Positions 14,783 to 22,340 of a stretch of 33,445 nt of DNA are shown here, one piece after another. A program made the translations under genes and the position numbers. The notes under the pieces are model-generated. The model was not told where the DNA came from, made no database searches, and saw only the letters and a list, made by a program, of their open reading frames with translations. Every line of letters begins with the position of its first letter. Positions within the stretch are counted from its first letter, which is position 1. This DNA is from Prescottella defluvii (GTDB lineage: Bacteria; Actinomycetota; Actinomycetes; Mycobacteriales; Mycobacteriaceae), in assembly GCF_000738775.1 (NCBI RefSeq), contig NZ_JPOC01000015.1, positions 1 through 33,445 on the forward strand, written 5' to 3'.

Positions 14783-15117
14783 GCGGGTGTTCTCGTTTCT
14801 TCTGGCCCCGCAAGCGGGGTCGTTACAAGGGGTGGTGCGTCGGCACTCAGACACTTGGACCAGTCAAAACTTTGTTTCACGCAAACACCTGGTCGGCGCT
14901 TGTCCGGCGCTGGCAGAACTGGTGGAGCAGGCGAACTGGTAGAACAGGACACAACCCCCGAGCTGCGCCGGAGTACTTTCTAGCACCCCGGGAGCCTCGT
15001 TGGGGGCGAAACTGGTCAATTGTCCAGTAGGGGATTTGCCCTGATCGGTTCAGCGGGATCGGAGGGTGCCGGTCAATGGTTCGGTTCAGTGCCGGCGCCC
15101 CACACGGAATCGGCTGC
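14783..15117 (-). promoter_or_regulatory. Leader and promoter region of the SipW operon
   Basis: This 335-nt gap lies between the ThDP enzyme gene (stop 15118) and the first SipW-operon gene. It contains a small hairpin (CCCCGC 14806-14811 with GCGGGG 14814-14819) just upstream of the ribosome site, four ACTGGT hexamers (14859-14864 on minus; 14918-14923, 14935-14940 and 15011-15016 on plus), a 17-nt tandem repeat (14916-14949), and an 18-nt near-palindrome at 15011-15028. A TTGACT at about 14862-14867 (minus) could be a -35 box, but I see no convincing -10 at the right spacing. Confidence 0.5.
14916..14949. repeat. Tandem 17-nt imperfect direct repeat
   Basis: The unit GAACTGGTGGAGCAGGC (14916-14932) is followed directly by a copy with three changes (14933-14949). 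Both contain ACTGGT. It lies upstream of the SipW operon, so it could be a paired regulator-binding site. Confidence 0.6.
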
Positions 15118-16758
15118 TCAGTGCCCCTTGAATGCCTCTGCCAGCCACCACGCGCCGCCGTCGGAACTCACCTTCGCGTCGATCAGGAGTGGCCGGGTTC
15201 GCGGACCCGCGATCCACTCGCGCACGGCGTCGAGATCGCCGGCCGATCGCACCGTCACGGCCTCGGCGCCGTAACCGCGTGCGATGGCGGCAATGTCGGT
15301 GTCCGGGAAGGTGACCGCCGAATGATCGGTGCCCGGGGCGTCGAAGTGGTGGACCTCCGCGCCGTACGCGCTGTCGTTGTAGACCACCAGCACCATCGGC
15401 AGGCCCAGACGCACCACGGTCTCCAACTCGGAAATCCCCATGAGGAAGCCGCCGTCGCCCAGCGCCGCGACGGGCAGCCGATCCGGCTGTGCCAGCGCCG
15501 TTCCGATCGCCGTGGCCAGGCCCAGCCCGATGGACTGGAATGCCTGCGTGAAGCAGAAACCGAACTCGTCCGGCACCGACAGATACGCGCTGGGATAGCC
15601 CATGAAGTTGCCGGAATCCACCGACACCGTCCGCTCCCGCGGCAGGATCGCGTCCAACTCCCGCGACAGCAGGCGCGGATCGATCGTCGTCCCGGTGGAC
15701 AGGTCGTCGAATGGCACGTCGTTCCAACGGACCTGCGCCGCAATGCGCGAGCGCACCTGCTCGGTGCGGTACCGGGTGCCGCCGTCACGCACCTGCTCGA
15801 GCGCGACGGCCGCGGTCTCCCGGCAGTCACCCAGCACGCCCAGGTCGATCGGCCGGTTCGCGCCCAACGCCGAATCCTCCACGTCCACCTGCACGACGGT
15901 GGCCTCGGCGCCGATGAGCGACCCGTGCCGCATCGTCCACATGTTCAACGCGCAACCCCAGCCGACGATCACGTCGGCGTCGGCGATCAGTTCCGCGGTG
16001 AGCGGACTCGAGAAGCCGCCGGAGATGCCGAGCGAGAACGGATCCCCCTCGAACAGGCCGTTGGCCACCGCCGATGTCGCGACCAGCGCGCCCACCTCCC
16101 GCGCGAGCGCCGCGATCTGCGGTCCGGCGTCGCGGGCGCCGCGCCCGGCGACGAACACCGGCCGCTGCGCCCGCTCCAGCACCGACACCAGCGCGTGCAG
16201 CGCGTCCGAGTCCGGGCGGGTCCGCCGCACCGGCGGCAGCAGCGGGATCGCCCATGACTCCGGCGCCGCCTGCTCCTGCACGTCCAGCGGCAGGCTCAGC
16301 ACCACCGTCCGACGCTCCCGCACCGCGGTCCGGTACGCGCGGACGGTGTCGGCCACCGCCGACGCCGCCGAATGCACCCGCTCGGCCACCGCACCGACAC
16401 TGCGCGCCAACGCGTCCTGGTCGATCCGGAAGTTCGACCGCACGGCCGCGCCCGCGGTGTCGGCGGTGAGCACGATCAGCGGGGTGCGGCTCTTCGCCGC
16501 TTCACCGATCCCCGTCAACGCATTGGTCAGCCCGCACCCCTGATGGGTGGTGACGATCGCCGGCAACTCCGACATCCGCGAGTACGCGTCGGCCATGGTC
16601 GCAGCCCCGCCCTCGTGCCGGGCCGCGACGAACGGCACCCCCGCCGCGATCAGGGCATTGGTGACCGCGAAGTTGCCGCTGCCCACCACCCCGAACGCGT
16701 GCCCCACCCCGAGATCGGCGAGGGTCCGCCCGACCTGCTGCGCGACGGTCCCGCTCAT
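15118..16758 (-). CDS. ThDP-dependent enzyme, acetolactate synthase/benzoylformate decarboxylase-like
   Basis: The 546-aa protein shows the three-domain layout of the ThDP 2-oxoacid decarboxylase/synthase family. The PYR domain has the cofactor-activating Glu49 ([17 protein letters not shown]), a central domain spans about 185-330, and the PP domain has the GDG motif at 434-436 with the matching Asn461 (VVYNDSAYG), which bind Mg2+ and diphosphate. The first domain contains [11 protein letters not shown], as in many family members. ATG 16758 overlaps the cyclase stop by 4 nt, so the two are coupled. The substrate is not evident: no small subunit gene is present, arguing against branched-chain amino-acid synthesis. 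Confidence 0.9.
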   Translation of the reverse strand: MSGTVAQQVGRTLADLGVGHAFGVVGSGNFAVTNALIAAGVPFVAARHEGGAATMADAYSRMSELPAIVTTHQGCGLTNALTGIGEAAKSRTPLIVLTADTAGAAVRSNFRIDQDALARSVGAVAERVHSAASAVADTVRAYRTAVRERRTVVLSLPLDVQEQAAPESWAIPLLPPVRRTRPDSDALHALVSVLERAQRPVFVAGRGARDAGPQIAALAREVGALVATSAVANGLFEGDPFSLGISGGFSSPLTAELIADADVIVGWGCALNMWTMRHGSLIGAEATVVQVDVEDSALGANRPIDLGVLGDCRETAAVALEQVRDGGTRYRTEQVRSRIAAQVRWNDVPFDDLSTGTTIDPRLLSRELDAILPRERTVSVDSGNFMGYPSAYLSVPDEFGFCFTQAFQSIGLGLATAIGTALAQPDRLPVAALGDGGFLMGISELETVVRLGLPMVLVVYNDSAYGAEVHHFDAPGTDHSAVTFPDTDIAAIARGYGAEAVTVRSAGDLDAVREWIAGPRTRPLLIDAKVSSDGGAWWLAEAFKGH

Positions 16759-17531
16759 GCGCGCTCGACCAGCGCGAATACCCGGGCCGGGCTGCCGGTG
16801 CCACCGACGATCGGCAGCGGCGACGCCACCAGCACCGCGCCCACCGTCGGCAACCTGTCGACGTTGCGCAACTGCGTCAGGCCGTACTTGTCGTGACCCA
16901 ACAGGAAGTAGTGCGCCGGGAACATCGGGTCGAAACCACCCGCGATGCCCGCGTCGATGCCGACCGTCTCCACCCCGAACCCCGTGATGGGACTCGACTC
17001 GGCCAGCCACTTCGCCGCCGCCACCGACAGACCGGGAGTGTGCGGGCCGTCGGCGTCGGCGTTCGCGAACCGCACCGGATCGCCGCCACGCTCACCCCAC
17101 CCGGTGCGCATGATCAGCCACGCGCCGTCGGGAAGCGGACCGTTCTCCGCCTCCCACGCCTCGAGGTGCTCCACCTCGAGCACGAAATCGGGGTCCGCCT
17201 CCACCTCTGCGGTGACGTCGACGACCGCGACCGGCCCGATCAGCCGCTCCGGCGGAATCTGATCGACACTCGCACCGTCCCGGCCGGTGATCCAGTGCGT
17301 GGGCGCATCCAGATGCGTGCCGGTGTGCTCGCCGGTGTGCAGGTTGTTCCACGCCCACGCCGGGCCGTCCTCGTCGAAATTGCTGACCGTCTCCAGTCGC
17401 GCCGGAATGGTGTTCGCGAACGGTTCCGGCAGATGCAGCACCGGGGTGTCCGAACCGAGCGGAGCGGTGAGGTCGAGCACCTCGATGCTCTTGGAGCCGA
17501 TCTTGGTGAGCAGGTCGGTCAGCGTCGTCAC
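16755..17531 (-). CDS. Metal-dependent cyclase / amide hydrolase (kynurenine formamidase-isatin hydrolase fold)
   Basis: The 258-aa protein belongs to the cyclase family (PF04199 type). The metal-binding signature [11 protein letters not shown] is at 69-79 (His69, His73, Asp75, His79 as ligands). Members hydrolyse cyclic or N-acyl amides such as isatin and N-formylkynurenine, usually with Mn2+ or Zn2+. A later conserved stretch [10 protein letters not shown] fits the family. GTG 17531 is the first gene of the two-gene operon with the ThDP enzyme and lies divergent from the cold-shock gene. No tryptophan-pathway genes are visible in the window, so the substrate stays open. Confidence 0.9.
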   Translation of the reverse strand: MTTLTDLLTKIGSKSIEVLDLTAPLGSDTPVLHLPEPFANTIPARLETVSNFDEDGPAWAWNNLHTGEHTGTHLDAPTHWITGRDGASVDQIPPERLIGPVAVVDVTAEVEADPDFVLEVEHLEAWEAENGPLPDGAWLIMRTGWGERGGDPVRFANADADGPHTPGLSVAAAKWLAESSPITGFGVETVGIDAGIAGGFDPMFPAHYFLLGHDKYGLTQLRNVDRLPTVGAVLVASPLPIVGGTGSPARVFALVERA

Positions 17532-17704
17532 GGTGGCGTCCTATCAGTCGTCGGAGGGGCCGGGCCCGTCGAGCGCCCGACCGTCCGCCCAGTATCGAGC
17601 ACGCCGTCGGAGAACAGACCGCCCGGTCACCCGTTCGGAGGGGCGTCGCCCACCGGGAAACGAGGATGCCCGGCCGCGAACCCGACGGGTACACTCGGCC
17701 ATTC

Positions 17705-17733
17705 ACGCGTCCCGCACTCCGAGCGGGGCGCGT
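17705..17733 (+). promoter_or_regulatory. Stem-loop followed by T-rich tract in the cspB leader
   Basis: ACGCGTCCCGC (17705-17715) pairs with GCGGGGCGCGT (17723-17733), one G-U pair, 7-nt loop, then TGTTTTG. A likely -10 box TACACT sits just upstream near 17691. The hairpin would lie near the 5' end of the cold-shock mRNA about 70 nt before the start, as an attenuator or RNA thermosensor-type element, or it may be a remnant terminator. Confidence 0.5.
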
Positions 17734-17801
17734 TGTTTTGCATGTATCCAACGCGCGCGCTCGGGCGACGAGTGCGGCAGGCAGATGAGCGGGTGAACAC
17801 G

Positions 17802-18215
17802 GTGCCTACCGGCAAGGTGAAGTGGTACGACGTCGAGAAGGGTTTCGGCTTCCTGTCCCAGGACGAGGGTGAGGACGTCTACGTCCGCGCGTCCGCGCTG
17901 CCCGAGGGCGTCGACGGTCTCAAGGCCGGTCAGCGCGTCGAGTTCGGCATGGCCGCCGGCCGCCGCGGACCGCAGGCGCTGAGCGTCAAGGTGCTCGATC
18001 CGGCGCCGACCGTGCGTCAGGGCGGCGGTGGACGCAAGGAACCCGTCGCGCGCAAGCACTCGCCCGACGAACTGCACGGCATGGTCGAGGACATGATCAC
18101 GCTGCTCGAGGCCACGATCCAGCCGGATCTGCGCAAGGGCAAGTACCCGGACCGCAAGACCGCGCAGCGGATCTCCGAGGTGGTCCGCGCCGTCGCGCGC
18201 GAACTCGACAGCTGA
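17802..18215 (+). CDS. cspB: Cold-shock domain protein with C-terminal extension (CspB type)
   Basis: The 137-aa protein has an N-terminal cold-shock domain (residues 1-66) with [16 protein letters not shown] (RNP1 KGFGFL) and DVYVRAS (RNP2), which binds single-stranded RNA or DNA. Unlike 67-aa CspA-type proteins it continues with a Gly/Arg linker and a helical domain (about 85-137, [15 protein letters not shown]) as in Rv0871. I chose GTG 17802 to match the mycobacterial start (PTGxVKWYD); GTG 17793 is possible. It is followed by a perfect palindrome. Long-form Csp proteins probably act as RNA chaperones; the role of the extension is unknown. Confidence 0.94.
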   Translation: MPTGKVKWYDVEKGFGFLSQDEGEDVYVRASALPEGVDGLKAGQRVEFGMAAGRRGPQALSVKVLDPAPTVRQGGGGRKEPVARKHSPDELHGMVEDMITLLEATIQPDLRKGKYPDRKTAQRISEVVRAVARELDS

Positions 18216-18257
18216 CGTCCGGCCACTGCCACGAGCAGTCCCCGACAGACGAGAACT

Positions 18258-18287
18258 GGCGCCTTCCGATGATCATCGGAAGGCGCC
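18258..18287. terminator. Perfect 30-nt palindrome, bidirectional terminator
   Basis: Bases 18258-18287 are a perfect 15+15 palindrome (GGCGCCTTCCGATGA and its complement), followed by CGTTCTTCTC. It lies between the converging cspB (stop 18215) and DUF2771 gene (stop 18309). Confidence 0.85.
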
Positions 18288-18308
18288 CGTTCTTCTCTGC
18301 CTCTGAGG

Positions 18309-18812
18309 TCAGGACGCGGACGGGGCGACCTGCCCGCCGCCGGGCAGCGGCATCGTCTGCAACGCCCACACCGGCGCCAACCCGCCCTGCGCGGGCAGCT
18401 GGATGATGGCGCTGATCAGCTGCTCACCCGGATTGCCGGGCACCGTCACCGCCCACGCCTCACCGGGCTTGTAGTCGCGGTAGCCCTCGAAGATCTCCCC
18501 GGTCATCGGGTTCCCGATCTGGACGTTCAGACGCCAGTCGGAGTCCGCGACCTCCTTCGGCAGCGACAGCTGCAGCGGGTATCCCTCGGGCACGTGCAGT
18601 TCGACGATCTCGAGGCCCTCGCACTGCAGCGTCGGGTCGCAGAAACCGGGAACGACGCTGGCGGTCTCCTGCTTGGAGTACGCGGTGATGGTCGGCAGCT
18701 TCTCCTCCGACTGACCGACGAGATAGGCGACTACCCCCGCGAGACCGGCCGCCGCGACCACAGCTAGGGCCGCGATCAGCGCGACAATCTTCTTCGTCCG
18801 GTCCTGCATCAT
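18309..18812 (-). CDS. DUF2771 membrane-anchored extracytoplasmic protein (Rv0875c-like)
   Basis: The 167-aa product has one N-terminal membrane anchor (about residues 8-32) and an extracytoplasmic beta-rich domain with two Cys (FCDPTLQCEGL at about 57-67) likely forming a disulfide. It matches the DUF2771 group found next to an MFS gene in mycobacteria; function unknown. I prefer ATG 18812; an ATG at 18848 would add 12 residues and overlap the preceding MFS gene, whose stop is at 18838. Cotranscription with that transporter is likely. Confidence 0.82.
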   Translation of the reverse strand: MMQDRTKKIVALIAALAVVAAAGLAGVVAYLVGQSEEKLPTITAYSKQETASVVPGFCDPTLQCEGLEIVELHVPEGYPLQLSLPKEVADSDWRLNVQIGNPMTGEIFEGYRDYKPGEAWAVTVPGNPGEQLISAIIQLPAQGGLAPVWALQTMPLPGGGQVAPSAS

Positions 18813-18837
18813 GGATGTCCGTTTCTCGTTCGGTGGA

Positions 18838-20559
18838 TCAGTCGGCACGAGGGCTGTGGCCGACAGTGGTCTCCTGGTTCACGTGCTCCGGGCGCTTGCC
18901 GCCCAGTCCCGGGAGCAGTGACGCGCCGCGGTACGTGAGGACGGTCTGCACCAGACCGATCGTAAGCACCACCGACACCACCGTGAAACCGATCCACAGT
19001 TCGGTGGGCAGCAGGACGCCCATCGCGCCGCCGATCACCCAGCTGAGCTGGAGGACCGTCTCGGACCGGCCGAAACCGGAGGCGATGGACTCTTCGGGCA
19101 GGTCCTGCTGCAGGGAGGCGTCCAACGACACCTTCGCCAGGGCGCTGGCCGCCGACGCCACGAGGGCCGCGAGCGCCGCGGTCAGCAGATTCCCGGTGAC
19201 CGCCGCGATGATCGCGACGACCGTCACCGCGATCGTGCAGCGCAGCACCATCGCCGCCGGACGCCCCAACTCCAGGCGGGCACCGGCGGCATTGCCGGCG
19301 AAATTGCCGATGCCGGCGGCCGCACCGACCAGGCCGAGCATTGCGGCCTGCATCAACGCCGCATGCTCGGTGCTGGCCTTCGCGACGAACGCGATGTACA
19401 GCGTCAGGAACCCGGTGAGCACCCGGATGGTGCCGTTGCCCCACAGTCCGGTCACCACCGTGCGGCCCAGCGGCTGGCGACGCTTGTCCGGTTTGACGCC
19501 CGCCATCGCGGACACGTCGATCAGTTCGGTGGGGGAGTCGTCGCCGTGGAAGGTCAGCTTCGCGGGCACCTCACCCTCGGTGACCTCCACCCACGCCGGG
19601 ATCCGCATGCTCAGGTACGCGCCGAACGCGGTGATGATCGCCGCCAACCACAGTGGCGCCGACGTGGACCCGGTGACCAGTGCCAGCGCGCCGGCCAGCG
19701 CACCCGCACCGATGGTGCCGCCGAGCAGGCCGAACACCGTCAGCCGCGAATTGACCCGCACCAGATCGATTTCCGGTGGCAGCACACGCGGCGTCACGGC
19801 GCTCTTGAGGACCGAGAACGATTTGCTGAGCACCATCATGCCCAGTGCACACGGGTACAGCGCCCAACTGTCGAAGTTGAAGACGAGGACCAGCGCCAGC
19901 ACCGTCCGCAGCGCGAACGACGACGCCAACGCGATCCGGCGGCCCCGCTGCAGACGGTCCAGCGCCGGACCGATCAGCGGCGCGATCACCGCGAACGGCG
20001 CGATCGTGATCAACAGGTACAGCGCGACCTTGGTCTTGTCCTCGCCGGTGGCCGCGGAGAAGAACAACGTGTTCGCCAACGCCACCGCGATCGCGGCGTC
20101 GGTCGCGAAGTTCGCCATCACCGCATACGTCAGCGCGGTGAGCCCGGACTTGTCGGCACCGTCCGCGGTCGCGGCCCGCCGGAACGTCGCAATGGACTTG
20201 TTGGTCAGCTCCCGGCTGCGCATCGCCGCGACGCGGGTGACCGTCAACTTCCGCGGCATCGGCCGCGGCTGCGGTGCCTCGACGTCGTCGTCCGGCACGT
20301 CCGCCTTGGAGAACTGCTTGGTCGACCGCTCCGGAGGCTCCGGCTCGCCCCGTCCGGGGCCCTGTCCGTTCGGCCCCGACGGGATGCGTTCGGTGGGCGC
20401 CGACCGGTCGACGGGATGCAGCGGCGGCAGCGGCGCACGCCGGGCGGTGGACCGTCGGGCGGGCGGATAGTTGTCGTAGCCGGGGTGTCGCCGGGGCGCG
20501 GGGTTACGCGGGTCCTGCCCACGCCGGTCGGCGTCGTGGGGTTCGCGAGGTCCGGTCAC
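18838..20559 (-). CDS. MFS transporter with long disordered N-terminus (Rv0876c-like)
   Basis: The product is about 573 aa from GTG 20559. The first about 135 residues are Pro/Arg/Asp-rich and lack hydrophobicity, a cytoplasmic tail unusual for MFS proteins. Then come about 11-12 membrane segments with an inter-helix loop RLQRGRRIALA resembling the MFS motif between helices 2 and 3. A central hydrophilic loop (about 330-375) divides the two halves. Substrate unknown. The DUF2771 gene follows immediately. A start at 20598 is also open but has no ribosome site. The gene is divergent from nothing; the glutaminyl cyclase lies upstream on the same strand 100 nt away. Confidence 0.87.
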   Translation of the reverse strand: MTGPREPHDADRRGQDPRNPAPRRHPGYDNYPPARRSTARRAPLPPLHPVDRSAPTERIPSGPNGQGPGRGEPEPPERSTKQFSKADVPDDDVEAPQPRPMPRKLTVTRVAAMRSRELTNKSIATFRRAATADGADKSGLTALTYAVMANFATDAAIAVALANTLFFSAATGEDKTKVALYLLITIAPFAVIAPLIGPALDRLQRGRRIALASSFALRTVLALVLVFNFDSWALYPCALGMMVLSKSFSVLKSAVTPRVLPPEIDLVRVNSRLTVFGLLGGTIGAGALAGALALVTGSTSAPLWLAAIITAFGAYLSMRIPAWVEVTEGEVPAKLTFHGDDSPTELIDVSAMAGVKPDKRRQPLGRTVVTGLWGNGTIRVLTGFLTLYIAFVAKASTEHAALMQAAMLGLVGAAAGIGNFAGNAAGARLELGRPAAMVLRCTIAVTVVAIIAAVTGNLLTAALAALVASAASALAKVSLDASLQQDLPEESIASGFGRSETVLQLSWVIGGAMGVLLPTELWIGFTVVSVVLTIGLVQTVLTYRGASLLPGLGGKRPEHVNQETTVGHSPRAD

Positions 20560-20660
20560 CCCCCAATTCTGTCCTAGTCCCCGGACATTGCACGACACGG
20601 GCGGTCTGTTCCTGCTCGTTCGGACGTGTCGACTGCGTCACGCCCGGCCCGGGTGCACCC

Positions 20661-21482
20661 TCAGTCGACGAACCGGACCTCGAACATGCGCGGCCACAGC
20701 TTCCCCGTCACCAGGAAACGGTCCGTGCCCGGAATCTGCGCGATGCCGTTCAGGACGTCGATGTCGGCGCTCGCTCCGGCTGGCAGGGCGGCGCGCAGCG
20801 CGGCGGCATCGATCCGGCCGACCGCAACCCCGGACGCGGGATCGATCCGCAGGATGGTGTCCGTCTGCCACACGTTCGCGTACACCGAACCGTCACTGGC
20901 GCATTCGAGTTCGTTGAGCTCATCGACCGGGCGGCCGTCGAGGGTGACCTCCACCGATCCCGTCGGCTCGAACGTCGCCGGATCGCGGAACGTCAGGGCG
21001 CCGGAGCCGTCGCTCATCACCAACCGGTCCGGCTGCGCACACAGCCCCCACCCCTCGCCGTCGTACCGGACCCGCCGCTCCTCGGCGAGGGTGCCGCGAT
21101 CGCGGGCGACGGCGACACCGTCCTTCCACGTGAGCTGCCACACCGTGTCGTCGACGACGGTGATGCCCTCCCCGAACATCGGTTGCGGCAGATCGGCGCG
21201 CGCCCGCTCGGCGCCGGTGTCCAACTCGGTGGCCCGCACCCACGACCGGCCCACCAGACCGGTGCTCTCGTACAGCGTGCCGTCGGAGATCTCGAGGCCC
21301 TGCGTGAACGCGTCCGGGTCGTGCGGAAGTTCGCGGACGATCTCCGGACGCAGCGACTGCGCTACCGTCACCTGCTCCGGTGGGGCGTCGTCGTCGGTGC
21401 CGGCGGAGCACCCGGCGAGCAGCGCAACCGCCACCACGGACGCTCCGACAACGACGGGATACGGGGTGCGACGCCGATTCAC
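20661..21482 (-). CDS. Lipoprotein glutaminyl-peptide cyclotransferase
   Basis: The 273-aa protein starts at GTG 21482. It has a lipoprotein signal with lipobox LLAGC (Cys25) and a beta-propeller domain of the plant/bacterial-type glutaminyl cyclase family, which forms pyroglutamate at protein N-termini. Family features seen are HDPDAFTQGLEI near residue 54, LYESTGLVGRSWVR, the WQLTWKDGVA blade and the closing NGIAQIP...FLVTGKLWP. It acts at the outer face of the membrane. It is divergent from the DUF3027 gene with only about 50 nt between starts. Confidence 0.92.
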   Translation of the reverse strand: MNRRRTPYPVVVGASVVAVALLAGCSAGTDDDAPPEQVTVAQSLRPEIVRELPHDPDAFTQGLEISDGTLYESTGLVGRSWVRATELDTGAERARADLPQPMFGEGITVVDDTVWQLTWKDGVAVARDRGTLAEERRVRYDGEGWGLCAQPDRLVMSDGSGALTFRDPATFEPTGSVEVTLDGRPVDELNELECASDGSVYANVWQTDTILRIDPASGVAVGRIDAAALRAALPAGASADIDVLNGIAQIPGTDRFLVTGKLWPRMFEVRFVD

Positions 21483-21533
21483 CGGACCAGCATGGCAGCC
21501 CGAACGCGCACGGGCAGGACCCAGTGCGGCAAG

Positions 21534-22340
21534 ATGGACATCGTGAGTGTTGCGTCGTCTCCACAGAGCGCCGTCGTGCGCCCCGTCCTGGCCGAAGCCG
21601 TCGAGCCCGCCCGAGCAGCACTGATCGCACTCGGTGAGGGTGGTGTGGGGAAGCACCTGGGCGTGACCGGCGAAGATTTCTGCGCTGCCACCCACCGGTT
21701 CGAGGCAGAGTTGCCGGGCTATCGCGGCTGGCAGTGGGCCGTCGTGGTCGCTGCCGCCCCCGATTCCGATCACGTGACGATCAGTGAACTGGCGCTGCTG
21801 CCGGGACCCGACGCCCTCGTCGCCCCCGACTGGCTGCCGTGGGATCGGCGGGTCCGTGCCGGCGACCTGTCGCCCGGCGACCTGCTGGCCCCGCCCGCCG
21901 ACGACGTCCGCCTGGTGCCGGGCTACGTCGCGACCGGCGACCCCGAGGTCGACGACGTCGCGCTCGAGATCGGCCTCGGCCGCAAGCAGGTCATGAGTCG
22001 CGAGGGCCGCCTGGACTGCGCCGAACGCTGGCACGACGGCGAGTTCGGCCCGGACTCGGAGATGGCGAAGGCCGCGCCGTCCACGTGCGACCTGTGCGGT
22101 TTCTACCTGCCGCTGTCCGGTTCGCTGCACGCGGCGTTCGGTGTGTGCGGAAACGAGATGGCCTCCGACGGGCACGTCGTGCACGCCGCCCACGGCTGCG
22201 GCGCACACTCCGACACGACCCTGCCGACCGGCGCCGGGACCCCGCGCTACGACGCGTACGACGACGCCGCCATCGAGGTCGTCGAGCTCGACCGGCCCGC
22301 CGATCCCGAGCCCCCGCTGGACCCGGCATCGAGCAACTGA
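21534..22340 (+). CDS. DUF3027 protein with Cys-rich zinc-binding-like C-terminus (Rv0877-like)
   Basis: The 268-aa soluble protein matches DUF3027, conserved in Actinobacteria. Its N-terminal half is mostly helical. Residues about 183-230 contain CDLCGFYLPL, FGVCGNEM and HGCGAHSD, a likely Cys4/His zinc site. ATG 21534 and GTG 21543 are both possible starts. The stop codon overlaps the proposed CTG start of the large ATPase gene, which suggests that the two act together. Function unknown. Confidence 0.88.
   Translation: MDIVSVASSPQSAVVRPVLAEAVEPARAALIALGEGGVGKHLGVTGEDFCAATHRFEAELPGYRGWQWAVVVAAAPDSDHVTISELALLPGPDALVAPDWLPWDRRVRAGDLSPGDLLAPPADDVRLVPGYVATGDPEVDDVALEIGLGRKQVMSREGRLDCAERWHDGEFGPDSEMAKAAPSTCDLCGFYLPLSGSLHAAFGVCGNEMASDGHVVHAAHGCGAHSDTTLPTGAGTPRYDAYDDAAIEVVELDRPADPEPPLDPASSN

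Noticed and set aside
15076-16257. Plus-strand open frame across the ThDP enzyme gene
   Set aside because: His/Arg/Gln-rich shadow; the minus strand carries the GDG...N and catalytic Glu motifs.
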